DNA of 49,731 bases from Thermoproteota archaeon (GTDB lineage Archaea > Korarchaeota > JAOZGF01 > JAOZFZ01). The notes under the pieces were generated by a model. It ran no database searches. It saw only the letters and a program-made list of their open reading frames with translations, and was not told the DNA's origin. The stretch is taken from the NCBI GenBank assembly GCA_027492035.1, contig JAOZFT010000033.1, forward strand, positions 1 through 49,731, in the 5' to 3' direction. Positions 23,641-33,526 of this stretch are shown one piece after another. Position 1 is the stretch's first letter, and every line of letters starts with the position of its first letter. Both the position numbers and the translations under genes were made by a program.

Positions 23641-26403
23641 TCATAAAAATAGGTAATTTTTAAGTTTTTGGAGATATCCTGAAAATCTAGAACTTCCTTT
23701 TCCTATCCAAAGCTCAGGTAAAACAAGAAACAGTCCTGTTGAGGCAGTAGCTATCGTTATTAAAAACTGTGTAAAAGTTAGTTTGACGCAGTGAAAAGCT
23801 GAGTTAAGTATTGGTATGTAAGGTAAAGCTATAGTTAATGCGATGCTTGCAAAAGTGCCTACAACAAAAAACTTATTTTCAAAAGCCTTCTTTCCCATTC
23901 TCCAGACGCTGCAGCTTTCAGATCTGCAGTTCCAAACAACAAACAACTCAAACAAAGCTGCTTGAATAAAAGTCATAGTTACAGCTGTTTCGTAACTTTT
24001 AAGAACAAAATAGCCATACATGAAAAGCATTAGGCTTCCAAATGATTGAGAAATGAAAGATATAAACATGAAAAGGAACATTCCATGGAAAATGCTTTCT
24101 TCAGGGTTTCTTGGAGGCCTTTCAATCACATCTTTTTCAGGAGGGTCAAAAGCTAAAGAAACAGCTGGGGGGCCGTCTGTTACAAGATTTATCCATAAAA
24201 TTTGGACTGGAAGCATAGGTAAAGGCCATTTGGCAAGGGAAGCTAAACCAATAACTAATAACTCGTCGAAGTTGCATGAAATAAGGAATCTTATGTATTT
24301 TCTAATGTTGTCATATATTCTTCTGCCCCACATCAACGCTGTAATTAATGTTGCGTAGTTGTCGTCAAGCAATACAGCATCAGCTGCTTCTTTACTTACG
24401 TCAGTCCCTTTTATTCCCATCGACACCCCTATATCTGCCCTTTTCAAAGCTGGTGCATCATTTACACCGTCACCTGTCACTGCTACTACATGTCCCTTCC
24501 TTTTTAAGGCTTCAACTATCCTTAATTTATGGAAAGGTGAAACTCTTGCATACACCTTCACTTCCTCCACAATTTTCTCTAATTCTTCATCACTTAAAGA
24601 ATCTAATTCTTTACCAGTCATTACTTTATCTCCTTGGTTAAGTATTCCAAGTTCTTTAGCTATTGCTACAGCTGTTAGTTTATGGTCACCAGTCACCATA
24701 ACATTCTTTATACCTGCCCTTTTACATGTTTTAACTGCTTCAACAGCTTCTTTACGTGGAGGGTCAAGCATACCTTGCATACCAACAAAAACAAACCCTT
24801 CCTCAATTTTTTCCATGTCTTCATTTTTCAAGCTTGGTTTCCAGTTAAGTAAAGGTTTGTAAGCCATAGCTAAAACTCTTAATCCTTCACTAGCTAAGTT
24901 CTCATTCACTTGCAAAAGATTCTTCTTCTCCTCCTTATTTAACTCCTTAACTTCTCCTTCGGTTAATATGTATTTACATTTCTCAATAACTACTTCAGGA
25001 GCCCCTTTCATGTAAGCAACAATTCTTCCTTCTGGTTCCTTGTGGATTGTCGTCATCCTTTTCCTTTCTGAACTAAAAGGAATTTCACTTAACCTAACAT
25101 ATTCTCTATCAATCTCTTTCTTACTTATTTTTAGTTTCTTAGCTGCTTCAACAAGCGCTATCTCAGTAGGGTCCCCTTTCAGTATTTCTCCATCGGTTAA
25201 AACATTGCTGCAAAGAACCCCTATCAAGAAAAGATTCTTTAAAGCTTCAAGTTCTCTGCGGTCACCAACAACTTCAATGAGAGAAGATTCCTTCTTTTCT
25301 AAGCTTAAAAGTTTTTTGTTGACGTAAATTTTGCGCACAGCCATTTCACCCCTGGTTAAGGTTCCTGTTTTGTCCGCACAGACATAAGTTACTGAACCGA
25401 GGGTTTCAGCTGAAGCTAATCTTCGTATAACTGCGTTTTTCTTAGCTAATTCTTTTGCACCTAAAGCTAAAGTTATTGTAACAACAGCAGGTAAAGCTTC
25501 AGGAACCGCTGAAATAGCTAAAGCCACAGCAGCCATGAAAACATTCAAAACAGCTTTAAATGAAAAACCGTAATCTATTAACCCAAAAACAAAAATTATT
25601 ATACATAACCCAATTATCACTTTGCCTAACTTACTGGCAAAGTTATCAAGTTTCTTTTGAAGAGGGGTTTTCTCCTCCTTAATTTTACCCATGACCCCAG
25701 CAATTTTTCCAAGTTCCGTGTTCATCCCTACTGCTGTAACAACAGCTTTGCCCCTTCCCCTGACGACGTAAGTTCCTGTAAAAACCATGTTTTTCCTGTC
25801 AGCTACAGGTGTTTCAAGTTTAACAGGTTCTCTGGTTTTCTCTACAGGTACTGATTCCCCAGTTAATGAAGCCTCATCGGTTCTTAAACTGTAACACTCA
25901 ATTAACCTAGCGTCAGCAGGTATTCTGTCCCCCTCTTCAAGTAAAATTACGTCACCTATTGTGACTTGGTCAGCTGAAACATTACTTACATGGCCATTAC
26001 GTAGAACTCTTGCAACAGGTGCAGTTAAAATTTTTAAAGCTTCCAAGGCTTTTTCAGCCCTATATCCCTGCACAAACCCCATTACAGCTACTAACGCAAC
26101 AATCGAGGATATCGTTACTGCATCAACTGCCTCACCTAAAAGAAAAGAAATAACAGCTGCTGCTACAAGCATTAAAACAAAAACGTCTCTGAATTGGTTA
26201 AGAAACAACTTTAAAGCCTTAAACTTAACTTCTCCAACTGATATCGTGTTTAAACCGTATTTCTTAATTCTATTAACTGCTTCTTCAGCTTTTAAGCCAT
26301 ACCCAGGGTCTGTCCCAAGTTTTCTAATGGTTTCTTCAATCGTTAAAGCGTGGAAAGGCTCTCTCTGCAGCTGCTGCAAACTATCCGACATATTAATCAC
26401 CAA
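23641..26403 (-). CDS. P-type ATPase, calcium-transporting (P2A-like)
   Basis: 920 aa. The start could be ATG 26403 or, four codons on, ATG 26391. It has the N-terminal cation ATPase domain (residues 14-80), TGES (181-184, dephosphorylation), membrane helix 4 with VPEALPAV (300-307), phosphorylation site DKTGTLT (Asp 344), nucleotide site KGAPE, hinge TGDGVNDAPALK, and helix 5-6 motifs NFDELL and NLVTDGPPAVSLAFDPPE. Glu in PEALP and N/D in helix 6 are the Ca2+ ligands of SERCA/PMR1-type pumps. It exports Ca2+ (or Mn2+) using ATP. All catalytic residues are present and length is normal. It stands alone. Confidence 0.92.
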   Translation of the reverse strand: MVINMSDSLQQLQREPFHALTIEETIRKLGTDPGYGLKAEEAVNRIKKYGLNTISVGEVKFKALKLFLNQFRDVFVLMLVAAAVISFLLGEAVDAVTISSIVALVAVMGFVQGYRAEKALEALKILTAPVARVLRNGHVSNVSADQVTIGDVILLEEGDRIPADARLIECYSLRTDEASLTGESVPVEKTREPVKLETPVADRKNMVFTGTYVVRGRGKAVVTAVGMNTELGKIAGVMGKIKEEKTPLQKKLDNFASKLGKVIIGLCIIIFVFGLIDYGFSFKAVLNVFMAAVALAISAVPEALPAVVTITLALGAKELAKKNAVIRRLASAETLGSVTYVCADKTGTLTRGEMAVRKIYVNKKLLSLEKKESSLIEVVGDRRELEALKNLFLIGVLCSNVLTDGEILKGDPTEIALVEAAKKLKISKKEIDREYVRLSEIPFSSERKRMTTIHKEPEGRIVAYMKGAPEVVIEKCKYILTEGEVKELNKEEKKNLLQVNENLASEGLRVLAMAYKPLLNWKPSLKNEDMEKIEEGFVFVGMQGMLDPPRKEAVEAVKTCKRAGIKNVMVTGDHKLTAVAIAKELGILNQGDKVMTGKELDSLSDEELEKIVEEVKVYARVSPFHKLRIVEALKRKGHVVAVTGDGVNDAPALKRADIGVSMGIKGTDVSKEAADAVLLDDNYATLITALMWGRRIYDNIRKYIRFLISCNFDELLVIGLASLAKWPLPMLPVQILWINLVTDGPPAVSLAFDPPEKDVIERPPRNPEESIFHGMFLFMFISFISQSFGSLMLFMYGYFVLKSYETAVTMTFIQAALFELFVVWNCRSESCSVWRMGKKAFENKFFVVGTFASIALTIALPYIPILNSAFHCVKLTFTQFLITIATASTGLFLVLPELWIGKGSSRFSGYLQKLKNYLFL

Positions 26404-26562
26404 AATTTTTCCCTCAGCTTTGTTCCCAACCCGATTTCACCTTCCGTATGTTTCTATCACTTTTAAGGTTAAAACTAGTTTCCTTTATTCTTTAAATTTT
26501 GTAGATGTTCCCCCCTGCTTGAAAAATTGTTCAGGTTGTAAATCTTCCTTTTTTAAAAGGAG

Positions 26563-26602
26563 TTTTTAAAAAGTCTATTTTTATTTAAAAAGTAAGAGGT
26601 GA
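26563..26602 (+). promoter_or_regulatory. TATA-like box and ribosome site upstream of the deiminase-family gene
   Basis: TTTTTAAAAAG (26563-26573) lies about 34-44 nt before the ATG at 26607, and GAGGTGA (26596-26602) sits 4 nt before it, supporting this start. Confidence 0.55.
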
Positions 26603-26606
26603 AGAA

Positions 26607-27632
26607 ATGTCAGTCTTAGAAAATATCCCTAATTATGAACCCAACACTCCTCCAAAACCTTTATGCGAAATAGATTTCCTTGAAGAATTGACTTTAAACT
26701 GGGGTGAAAAATGGGGGGCTCAATCCTCAGTAGGGAAGTTAAAGAGGGTGCTTGTTCATAAACCTGGTGAGGAAGCTGCTTCACCAATCATACGCAAGGA
26801 TCCTATGTTTTTCAATTTACCAGAAGGTGTAACTAACCTTGAAAAAATGCAAAAACAACACGATATGTTGGTTGAAGCTTTAAAAAATGAAAAGGTTAAA
26901 GTAGAATATCTTGAACCTAAGAACCCCCTTATAGGAACCTACGGGGTTCCTCTTAGGTCAGCTTGTTACACAAGGGAAAGTGTAGTTATTAAGGGTGGAG
27001 CCATAATTGAAAGACCTGCACCAGCCTATAAAAAAGGTTTAGAGGTTTTTCATGCTAAGAGATTAATGGAGCTAGGTTGCCCAATTCTTTACACGGTTCA
27101 TGGTAAAGGCTGCTTTGAAGCAAGTAATTTATGGTTTATCGACCGCAAAGGTGAAAAAGTAATAATAGCCACCGGTTTAAGAACAAACATGGAAGGGATA
27201 AACCAAATTAAACCGATTCTTGAAATGAGCGGTGTAAAGGAAGTACATATCGCTCATTTACCTGGTTACCTAAAAACTAGGAAATGGCAAGTGGGAAGTT
27301 CTTCAGGAATTTTCCATTTAGACATGACTTTTGGGATGGCTGATGAAAACTTAGCTGTAATTTACCCCGGCGGTGTTGGTTACGACACAATTCAATACCT
27401 TGAAAGAAACAAAATCAACTTGGTAGAGGTCCCTGAAAAAGAACTCAGGAACTGTGCACCTAACATACTTCCAATATCGCCAGGAAAAGTTATAATTCCA
27501 TCCGGTAACCCAAAAACCAGTAAAGAATTAAGGAAGGAAGGGGTAGATGTTATAGAAGTTGAGTTGTCTGAATTTGTTAAGGGAGGCGGCGGCCCTAGAT
27601 GTTTAACCCTTGACTTAGTAAGGGACAACTAA
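26607..27632 (+). CDS. Arginine deiminase / amidinotransferase superfamily enzyme
   Basis: 341 aa. The guanidine-modifying fold is shown by VGKLKRVLVHKPG (42-54), the acidic substrate site GCFEASNLWF (168-177, Glu 171), FHLDMTF (His 237, Asp 239) and the nucleophile Cys 332 in GGGGPRCLTLDL. Members hydrolyse arginine or related guanidines to citrulline-type products and ammonia, or transfer the amidino group. The usual EGGD of arginine deiminase is EASN here, so the substrate may differ from arginine. No carbamate kinase or ornithine carbamoyltransferase is adjacent, so an ATP-yielding deiminase pathway is not supported locally. Confidence 0.85.
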   Translation: MSVLENIPNYEPNTPPKPLCEIDFLEELTLNWGEKWGAQSSVGKLKRVLVHKPGEEAASPIIRKDPMFFNLPEGVTNLEKMQKQHDMLVEALKNEKVKVEYLEPKNPLIGTYGVPLRSACYTRESVVIKGGAIIERPAPAYKKGLEVFHAKRLMELGCPILYTVHGKGCFEASNLWFIDRKGEKVIIATGLRTNMEGINQIKPILEMSGVKEVHIAHLPGYLKTRKWQVGSSSGIFHLDMTFGMADENLAVIYPGGVGYDTIQYLERNKINLVEVPEKELRNCAPNILPISPGKVIIPSGNPKTSKELRKEGVDVIEVELSEFVKGGGGPRCLTLDLVRDN

Positions 27633-27703
27633 GAATTTACAACCTAAAATTTTTCAGTTTTCTTGAAAAAAGATAAAGGGAGTAAATTGAGTAGGTGTGA
27701 AAA

Positions 27704-27889
27704 ATGGAGGAAAGTGAGAGAGTAATTTCAGACTTAGGCGACGCAATTGTAACTTTAATTAATCAATTGATAAGTAAGGGGTCACATGTAAAACTAAACA
27801 TAGAAAACTTATCTCTAGATTTCAGGGGAGTCAAAGTTGTTTTGAACGGTACAGTATCTCTTGACATATCTTACATTTCAAAAACTTAA
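27704..27889 (+). CDS. Small hypothetical protein (61 aa)
   Basis: ATG start 71 nt after the deiminase-family gene, same strand, so possibly co-transcribed. A helix (SDLGDAIVTLINQLISKG) is followed by three beta-like strands (VKLNIENLSLDFRGVKVVLN). The balanced composition and amphipathic pattern look coding, unlike random open frames nearby. GTAGGTG upstream is a weak ribosome site. Family not recognised. Confidence 0.5.
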   Translation: MEESERVISDLGDAIVTLINQLISKGSHVKLNIENLSLDFRGVKVVLNGTVSLDISYISKT

Positions 27890-28330
27890 AAACGTTGCTT
27901 TCTAAACTAAAGCTGACACAGCAACACCTTTTTTTAATTGAAGAAAATCCTCTACGTAACATTTCCAGAATAGATCTTCTGGGAGAAAGTGGAAATCCAA
28001 GTATTCACACTGAGTGAAAAATTCCTGGTGTAATAGTGAAATAGGTTTCTATAGGATTTAGAATTGCAAACGAAGAATAAAGAAAAGGTAATTAGGGATG
28101 CAGGGGCTTTAAACACTTTTTTACACCAAAGAAAAATATGTTCATTGCTCATTATAGCAAATTGCTCATGTTTTTATTTTGAAGCTTTATGTGTAAAGTA
28201 TTCATTAAAATACGTTGCAGCACTCCTTTTATGTACATAACTTTTTTTTCCAGCTTACCTAAACTCCTTAATGAGAAAGGGTTTCTCAATTTTTTCAATA
28301 GTTAAGCATACCTTTTGTTAAACACTCATT
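27890..28330. other. Intergenic region, no intact gene seen
   Basis: About 440 nt with stops in every frame. A plus-strand stretch near 28063-28110 reads KNKEKVIRDAGALNTFLHQ and looks protein-like before losing pattern, so another small gene remnant is possible but not shown. A T7 run at about 27929-27935 could end transcription of the deiminase unit. Confidence 0.3.
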
Positions 28331-28990
28331 CTAAATATTAGCAGTGGATACCCTCCTTTGCACATTACCCTTTCTAGTCTTGCTTACAGTTTTCCTTTTT
28401 GACACATAAGGGCTGCCCTCTATGAAAAATCTTAGTTTTTGGGGGAGGTCTTTCTTAACTCCTATCCTGTGACTTGCCCCAACCCTAAATTTCAACTTTC
28501 CATTCTTCAAAACAACCAAGGGACTTTTCTCATCGGTTACATCTACTTCATTAAGTTCCTTAGTTATTTTTAACGCCTTGGTTAATTTTCCAGGACCGTT
28601 GGTTAAGTTGTAAATATTCTCGGTTCCTCTGTTCTTTTTCATCACTTCCACCCCCTCTAAAGGCTGTAGAGCTCTTATTAAAACAGCTGAAGCTTCACCT
28701 TCAGGTAAAGTTACAATGTTTAGAAGCCAGTTGCCATGCACCATGTAAATAAACGTTATTCCAGGTTTTCTAAGCATTGGTTCAGAGTATTTCTTTATTC
28801 CACCATAAGCACGTGAGGCAGGGTCTTTGAAACCGTAATAAGCCTCTGTTTCAACAATAATTCCTGACAAAACCTTGTCCTCCAGCTTCCTCACCAAAAC
28901 CTTCCCAAGTAACTCCTTCGCCACAATTTTAGGGTCTCTGACATAGAACTCCCTTGGCAGAACTGGATCTTTAAAGCTCTTCCTCAACAT
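28331..28990 (-). CDS. DNA-3-methyladenine glycosylase (AAG/MPG family)
   Basis: 219 aa, ATG start. Blocks in order are AKELLGKVLVR (24-34), VETEAYYGFKDPAS (46-59, catalytic Glu), FIYMVHGNWLLNIV (the YGMHxxLN block), LIRALQPLEG, NGPGKLTKALKI and HRIGVKKDLPQKLRFFI. The enzyme removes alkylated and deaminated purines by flipping them out, starting base excision repair. The residue after DPAS is Arg where many bacterial and animal members have His. A basic tail (SKTRKGNVQRR) ends the protein. It stands alone. Confidence 0.92.
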   Translation of the reverse strand: MLRKSFKDPVLPREFYVRDPKIVAKELLGKVLVRKLEDKVLSGIIVETEAYYGFKDPASRAYGGIKKYSEPMLRKPGITFIYMVHGNWLLNIVTLPEGEASAVLIRALQPLEGVEVMKKNRGTENIYNLTNGPGKLTKALKITKELNEVDVTDEKSPLVVLKNGKLKFRVGASHRIGVKKDLPQKLRFFIEGSPYVSKRKTVSKTRKGNVQRRVSTANI

Positions 28991-29220
28991 TTCTTCACAC
29001 CCAGGAGAAATTGTTCTTGTTCTTCAAAAAATATAAAACCTTAAAAGCCTTTAGGAATAATTTAAGGTGCATATAAGAAGCCAACTTAGGTTCAGGTTAA
29101 ATTTTTAGGTTTAAAAGGGGATGTTTAATAAATCTGGGTTAAGTTTAAGTTGCTTGTGTAGGTAAAACCTTTAAACAGTTCAAAAACTTTTCCAGAAGTT
29201 TTTTGGAGGTGTAAGGGTGA

Positions 29221-31698
29221 ATGAAACCTTTTCAGGAAGGTAAAAACTTTGCATTCCCTGAATATAAACCCCAGTATCCCAGAGAGTACCCTGTCAAACT
29301 TAAACATGTGAAAGCGGAAATTAAGTTATTCCCTGAAAAGAAAACTTTAACCGGGGCGGTGCTGTTAACTCTAGAATCTAAAAGGGATATGTTAAAAACA
29401 GTTTACTTAGACGCTGTAGATATGGAAATAAAAGAGGTTAAGGTTGACGGGGAGAAAAGGGAGTACATTTACGACGGGAAAAATTTGACGATTGAATTGC
29501 CTAAATCAGTCAATAAAGGGAAGGAAGTAAAGGTTTCAGTTATTTATGAAACAAAGCCTGTTAAGGGTGTCTATTTCATTTTGCCGGATGGAAATCACCC
29601 TGAAAGGACCTTACAAATCTACACCCAAGGAGAATCAGAAGATAACAGGTACTGGTTGCCGCTGCTTGATTACCCGAATGTGAAATCAACAAGTGAGCTT
29701 TTGATTTCCGTACCTAAAAACTTAATAGTTGTTTCAAACGGTGAATTATTAGAGGTTGAAGAGGAAGGAACCTTTAAAAAATATCATTTCAGAATGGATA
29801 AACCCCACTCAACCTATTTAATAAGTTTTGCAGCTGGAGAGTTTTCAGTAAAAAATGAAGAAGTTGACGGGGTCAAACTTGAATACTTCGTTCCAAAGGG
29901 TAAAGAAGAATTTATTCAGAGAAGTTTTTCAAAAACCCCTGACATGATAAAATTTTTCTCCGATTACACTGGGGTAAAGTATCCGTACAAGAAATACTCC
30001 CAAGTAACAGTTTCAGAGTTTATGTACGGTGGAATGGAGAACATAACAGCCACAACTTTAACAGAAACAACTTTACATGATGAAAAAGCACACATGGATT
30101 TTCGTAGCGAACCACTTGTAGCCCATGAACTTGCTCATCAATGGTTCGGTGACTTAGTTACAACTAAAGACTGGGCCAATATTTGGCTTAATGAGTCGTT
30201 TGCAACATACTTTGAAGCTCTCTACACAAGGAAGGACCTAGGAAATGAAGAATTCCTTTATGAAATGTACCAAAACCTAGATTCATATTTGAAAGAATAC
30301 TCAAAAAGATACTCAAGACCCATAGTTACAAGACTATACTCGATGCCTGAAGAAGTTTTTGATGCTCACTCCTACCCCAAAGGAGCCTTGGTTCTGCACA
30401 TGCTGAAAAACTTGGTTGGTGAGGAGAAATTCAGGGAAGCAATTAAGCTTTACCTTGAAAGATTTAAGTTTTCCAATGCTGACACTGAAGATTTCAGGAA
30501 AGTAGTTGAGGAAGTAACTGGAAAAGATATGGAGAAATTCTTTGATTACTTCATTTACAATGCAGGGCATCCAGTTATAAGTTTCTCTTACTCGTTCGAT
30601 CCTGAAAAGAAACTTTTAAAACTTTCATTTAAACAAAAACAAGGGAAGGACTCACCTGAAACCTATGAACTACCTGTTGAAGTCTTAATAAACAACAAAA
30701 AATATGTTTTTAATTTAACAGATAAGGAACAAATTTTCTACGTTAAAACGGACAAAAAACCTGGACATGTATGCGTAGATCCTGAATTTAAACTTTTCAG
30801 GGTTCTTGAACTAGAAACTTCTCAAGAAGACCTTATAAATAATTTATCTTGTGAAAGTATCGTTTGCAGGGTTGAAGGTGCAAGAGCATTAGCTAAAAAA
30901 AGAAGTAATAAAGTAGTTAAAGCTTTGAAAGAAGCAATGTTGAAAGAAAGGTTCTGGGGTGTCATTGTTGAGGAAGCGAAAGCTTTAGGTGAAATAGGTA
31001 CGGATGAAGCTTTAAATGCACTTTTAGGGGTTGAAACCAAAATTAAACATCCGAAAGCTAGAAGGGCTATTGCTTCAGCCCTTGGAAACTTTAAAGAGGA
31101 AAGGGCAGCTGAAACATTGATAAAAATTCTGAATGATGAAAATGAAAGTTACTATGTAAGGAAGGAAGCAGCTACAAGTTTAGGTAAAACAAGGTATGAA
31201 AAAGCTTTTGAAGTGCTTAGGGGGAAACTTAATGTTCCATCACATAATTACTCAATACCAAGCGGTGCTTTGCTTGGCCTGTCTGAACTTTCAACTGAAA
31301 AATCTTTAGAAATAATACTTGAATACACAAGTAAAGAAAAACCTACAACTTTAAGAGCCACCGCCACTCAATGCCTTGGCCAGTATCCTTCAAACAAGAA
31401 AGTTTACGATAAACTTAAAGAATTAGCTAAAGATGAAAACTTCAGAGTTAGAAGAGCTGTTCTCTTAGCAATAGAAACATTGATGGACCCTAAACTTCTG
31501 ACGTTGCTGGAAACAATGTATAAAACAGATTTAGACAATAGAGTAAAAAGAGGAGCTAGGGAGCTTTCAAGAAAAATAAAGGAGTTCATGGAGAAAGGTG
31601 CAGAGTACAAAAGGTTAAGAGAGGAACTGGACAAAGTGAAGGAGGAAAACAGAAGAATACTTGATAAAATCTCTTACTTAGAAACAAAAGGAACTTAA
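29221..31698 (+). CDS. M1-family zinc aminopeptidase with C-terminal HEAT repeats
   Basis: 825 aa. GGAGGTG (29205-29211) lies 9 nt before the ATG. The N-terminal beta domain is followed by substrate motif GGMEN (270-274) and zinc site HELAHQWFGDLV (302-313) with the third ligand Glu 325 (WLNE), all intact. Residues about 545-790 form HEAT-like helical pairs (for example ALKEAMLKERFWGVIVEEAK, RRAIASALGNFKEERAAETL), and the last 35 residues are coiled coil. M1 enzymes trim N-terminal residues from peptides, downstream of the proteasome in archaea. Replacement of the ERAP-type C-terminal helical domain by HEAT repeats is known in part of the family. Confidence 0.93.
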   Translation: MKPFQEGKNFAFPEYKPQYPREYPVKLKHVKAEIKLFPEKKTLTGAVLLTLESKRDMLKTVYLDAVDMEIKEVKVDGEKREYIYDGKNLTIELPKSVNKGKEVKVSVIYETKPVKGVYFILPDGNHPERTLQIYTQGESEDNRYWLPLLDYPNVKSTSELLISVPKNLIVVSNGELLEVEEEGTFKKYHFRMDKPHSTYLISFAAGEFSVKNEEVDGVKLEYFVPKGKEEFIQRSFSKTPDMIKFFSDYTGVKYPYKKYSQVTVSEFMYGGMENITATTLTETTLHDEKAHMDFRSEPLVAHELAHQWFGDLVTTKDWANIWLNESFATYFEALYTRKDLGNEEFLYEMYQNLDSYLKEYSKRYSRPIVTRLYSMPEEVFDAHSYPKGALVLHMLKNLVGEEKFREAIKLYLERFKFSNADTEDFRKVVEEVTGKDMEKFFDYFIYNAGHPVISFSYSFDPEKKLLKLSFKQKQGKDSPETYELPVEVLINNKKYVFNLTDKEQIFYVKTDKKPGHVCVDPEFKLFRVLELETSQEDLINNLSCESIVCRVEGARALAKKRSNKVVKALKEAMLKERFWGVIVEEAKALGEIGTDEALNALLGVETKIKHPKARRAIASALGNFKEERAAETLIKILNDENESYYVRKEAATSLGKTRYEKAFEVLRGKLNVPSHNYSIPSGALLGLSELSTEKSLEIILEYTSKEKPTTLRATATQCLGQYPSNKKVYDKLKELAKDENFRVRRAVLLAIETLMDPKLLTLLETMYKTDLDNRVKRGARELSRKIKEFMEKGAEYKRLREELDKVKEENRRILDKISYLETKGT

Positions 31699-31747
31699 CA
31701 AAGTTCTTTTAAACTTTTCTCGGTAAAAGCTTATTAAATTTACCTTT

Positions 31748-33142
31748 TCAACTTTCCGTTTCTTTATCTGCTATTTTCAAAGTTTCATCCAAAACATCAA
31801 CTCCTTCATCAATTTGTTCCTCAGTAATTATTAACGGGGGGGCTACTATGAAGTGACTTATCCACCCAAGCAAGTAAAGTCCCTTATTTAACATTTCCTT
31901 GCTCAGTTTCGAAACCATCAAAGGTTTCAACGCTGCTTTGTCAGCTCTTGTGTTAAAAGGTTTCTTTGTTTCCCTGTTTTTAACTATTTCAACAGCCCAG
32001 AAATGACCTAAACCCCTTACATCCCCAACAGAAACATGTTCCTCCTTCAACTCTAAAAGTCTTTTCTTCAAGTGTTCACCTACCCTCCTCAAAAAGTTAT
32101 GCTTCAAAAGCTTCTTATATTCTTCAATAACAACGGGAACAGGGGCTAAAGATAATGGATGGGCAGCATAAGTGTGTCCATGAGCTAAAAATCTGTCTTC
32201 AAAGAAATCAGCTATTTCTTTTGTGGTGGCTGTTATCCCCAAAGGAGTGTAAGCGCTTGTACACCCCTTGGCAGTGGTTAAAACATCAGGCTTAACTTTC
32301 CAATGTTGAACAGCGAACCATTCATCAGTTCGCAACCAACCACTCATCACTTCATCAACAACTAAGAGGACATTGTTTTCATCAGTTACCTCTCTTAAAC
32401 GTGGGAAGTATTCTTTAGGGGGAACGATTATACCGTTTGTTCCAACAACAGGTTCAACAAAAACAGCAGCTACATTTCCTTCGTTTTTAATCATGTAATC
32501 AACATATTCAGCACACTGAATCCCACACTCAGGGTAACTTAAACCAAAGGGACATCTGTAACAGTAAGCATCAGGTGCAAAAATCACGCCTGGAACCTTA
32601 CTCATAGGTTCAGCAAACCAACGTCTAGGATCCCCTGTTAAAGCAATACTTACAGCTGTTGCACCATGGTAAGAACGATACCTAGAAATAATTTTGTACT
32701 TTCCCTCCCCAGCAAAAAACATCCTAATAATTTTAACGGCTGCTTCATTAGCTTCAGTGCCTGAAGTTGAAAAGAAAAATTTTTCAAGTCCCCTGGGCAT
32801 AACTTCAAGTAAGGCCTCCACAGCTTTACTTTTAACTTTGCAACCGAATCCCGGAGCCACGTAAGGAAGTTTTTCAGCTTGTTCCTTAATTGCTTTAATC
32901 ACTGCCTCGTTTCCATGTCCAAGGTTTAAACACATTAATTGAGAAGAGAAATCAAGGTAACGTTTGCCTTCACCATCGAAAAAATAAACCCCCTCAGCCT
33001 TTTCAATAAATAAAGGAGACTTCCAATCTCTTTGAGGCCTCCATGTTCCGTAACTATGCTCAGCTAAAACATTAACCTCTTTCCCCTTACTCACTTTCAA
33101 ACTCCCTCCAATCTTTAACCCTCTACTTCTAAACAAATTCAT
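31748..33142 (-). CDS. Class III aminotransferase (PLP)
   Basis: About 464 aa from ATG 33142, with AGGT just upstream; the frame is open 14 codons further to 33184. Class III motifs are SGTEANEAAVK, YRSYHGAT, VVDEVMSGWLR and catalytic Lys in TTAKGCTSAYTPLG, then THTYAAHPLS-like GHTYAAHPLS. The enzyme transfers an amino group from an omega-amino acid or amine (beta-alanine, GABA, taurine type) to pyruvate or 2-oxoglutarate. An insert CYRCPFGLSYPECGIQC holds four Cys in CxxC...CxxxC order and may bind a metal or form disulfides. Convergent with the aminopeptidase gene; no pathway partner nearby. Confidence 0.88.
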   Translation of the reverse strand: MNLFRSRGLKIGGSLKVSKGKEVNVLAEHSYGTWRPQRDWKSPLFIEKAEGVYFFDGEGKRYLDFSSQLMCLNLGHGNEAVIKAIKEQAEKLPYVAPGFGCKVKSKAVEALLEVMPRGLEKFFFSTSGTEANEAAVKIIRMFFAGEGKYKIISRYRSYHGATAVSIALTGDPRRWFAEPMSKVPGVIFAPDAYCYRCPFGLSYPECGIQCAEYVDYMIKNEGNVAAVFVEPVVGTNGIIVPPKEYFPRLREVTDENNVLLVVDEVMSGWLRTDEWFAVQHWKVKPDVLTTAKGCTSAYTPLGITATTKEIADFFEDRFLAHGHTYAAHPLSLAPVPVVIEEYKKLLKHNFLRRVGEHLKKRLLELKEEHVSVGDVRGLGHFWAVEIVKNRETKKPFNTRADKAALKPLMVSKLSKEMLNKGLYLLGWISHFIVAPPLIITEEQIDEGVDVLDETLKIADKETES

Positions 33143-33526
33143 TATTACCTGATTTTGGAGAAATAAAATTTGGTAAATTTGCAATTTCTTAGGAAAATGT
33201 ATAAAAATTTTACTGTTTCTTCAACAAAAACTCTTCCTTTACATAAATTAAATAAGGAATAAAAAGTCCTTAATTTCTTAGAAATGAGATGCAGAAATAA
33301 GAAGTGAAGACAGAGAAAGTAGATATAATTTTTTTTCGAAATGAAACAATATCCCTTCTTTCCAATTTTAATTGCTCCCGAAAACCTATTTCGGAAACAG
33401 TTAATCAATCAATATACTCAATAAATTAAACTTAATCAAAACTGCCAATTTTTAAAACCTACACTCTCCTTCTTTTAACGTATTTAAGCTTTTCTAGTGA
33501 ATGTTTTAAGGTGGAGGTGGTTGATT
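33143..33526. other. Divergent intergenic region
   Basis: No gene seen. It holds the promoters of the aminotransferase (minus) and phosphodiesterase (plus) genes. TTTTTAAAAC at about 33450-33459 is a candidate plus-strand TATA-like element, and GTGGAGGTGG (33511-33520) is the ribosome site. Confidence 0.35.

Noticed and set aside
24053-26569. Several long plus-strand ORFs opposite the P-type ATPase gene
   Set aside because: They are antisense shadows: the minus strand encodes one continuous 920-aa ATPase with every catalytic motif.
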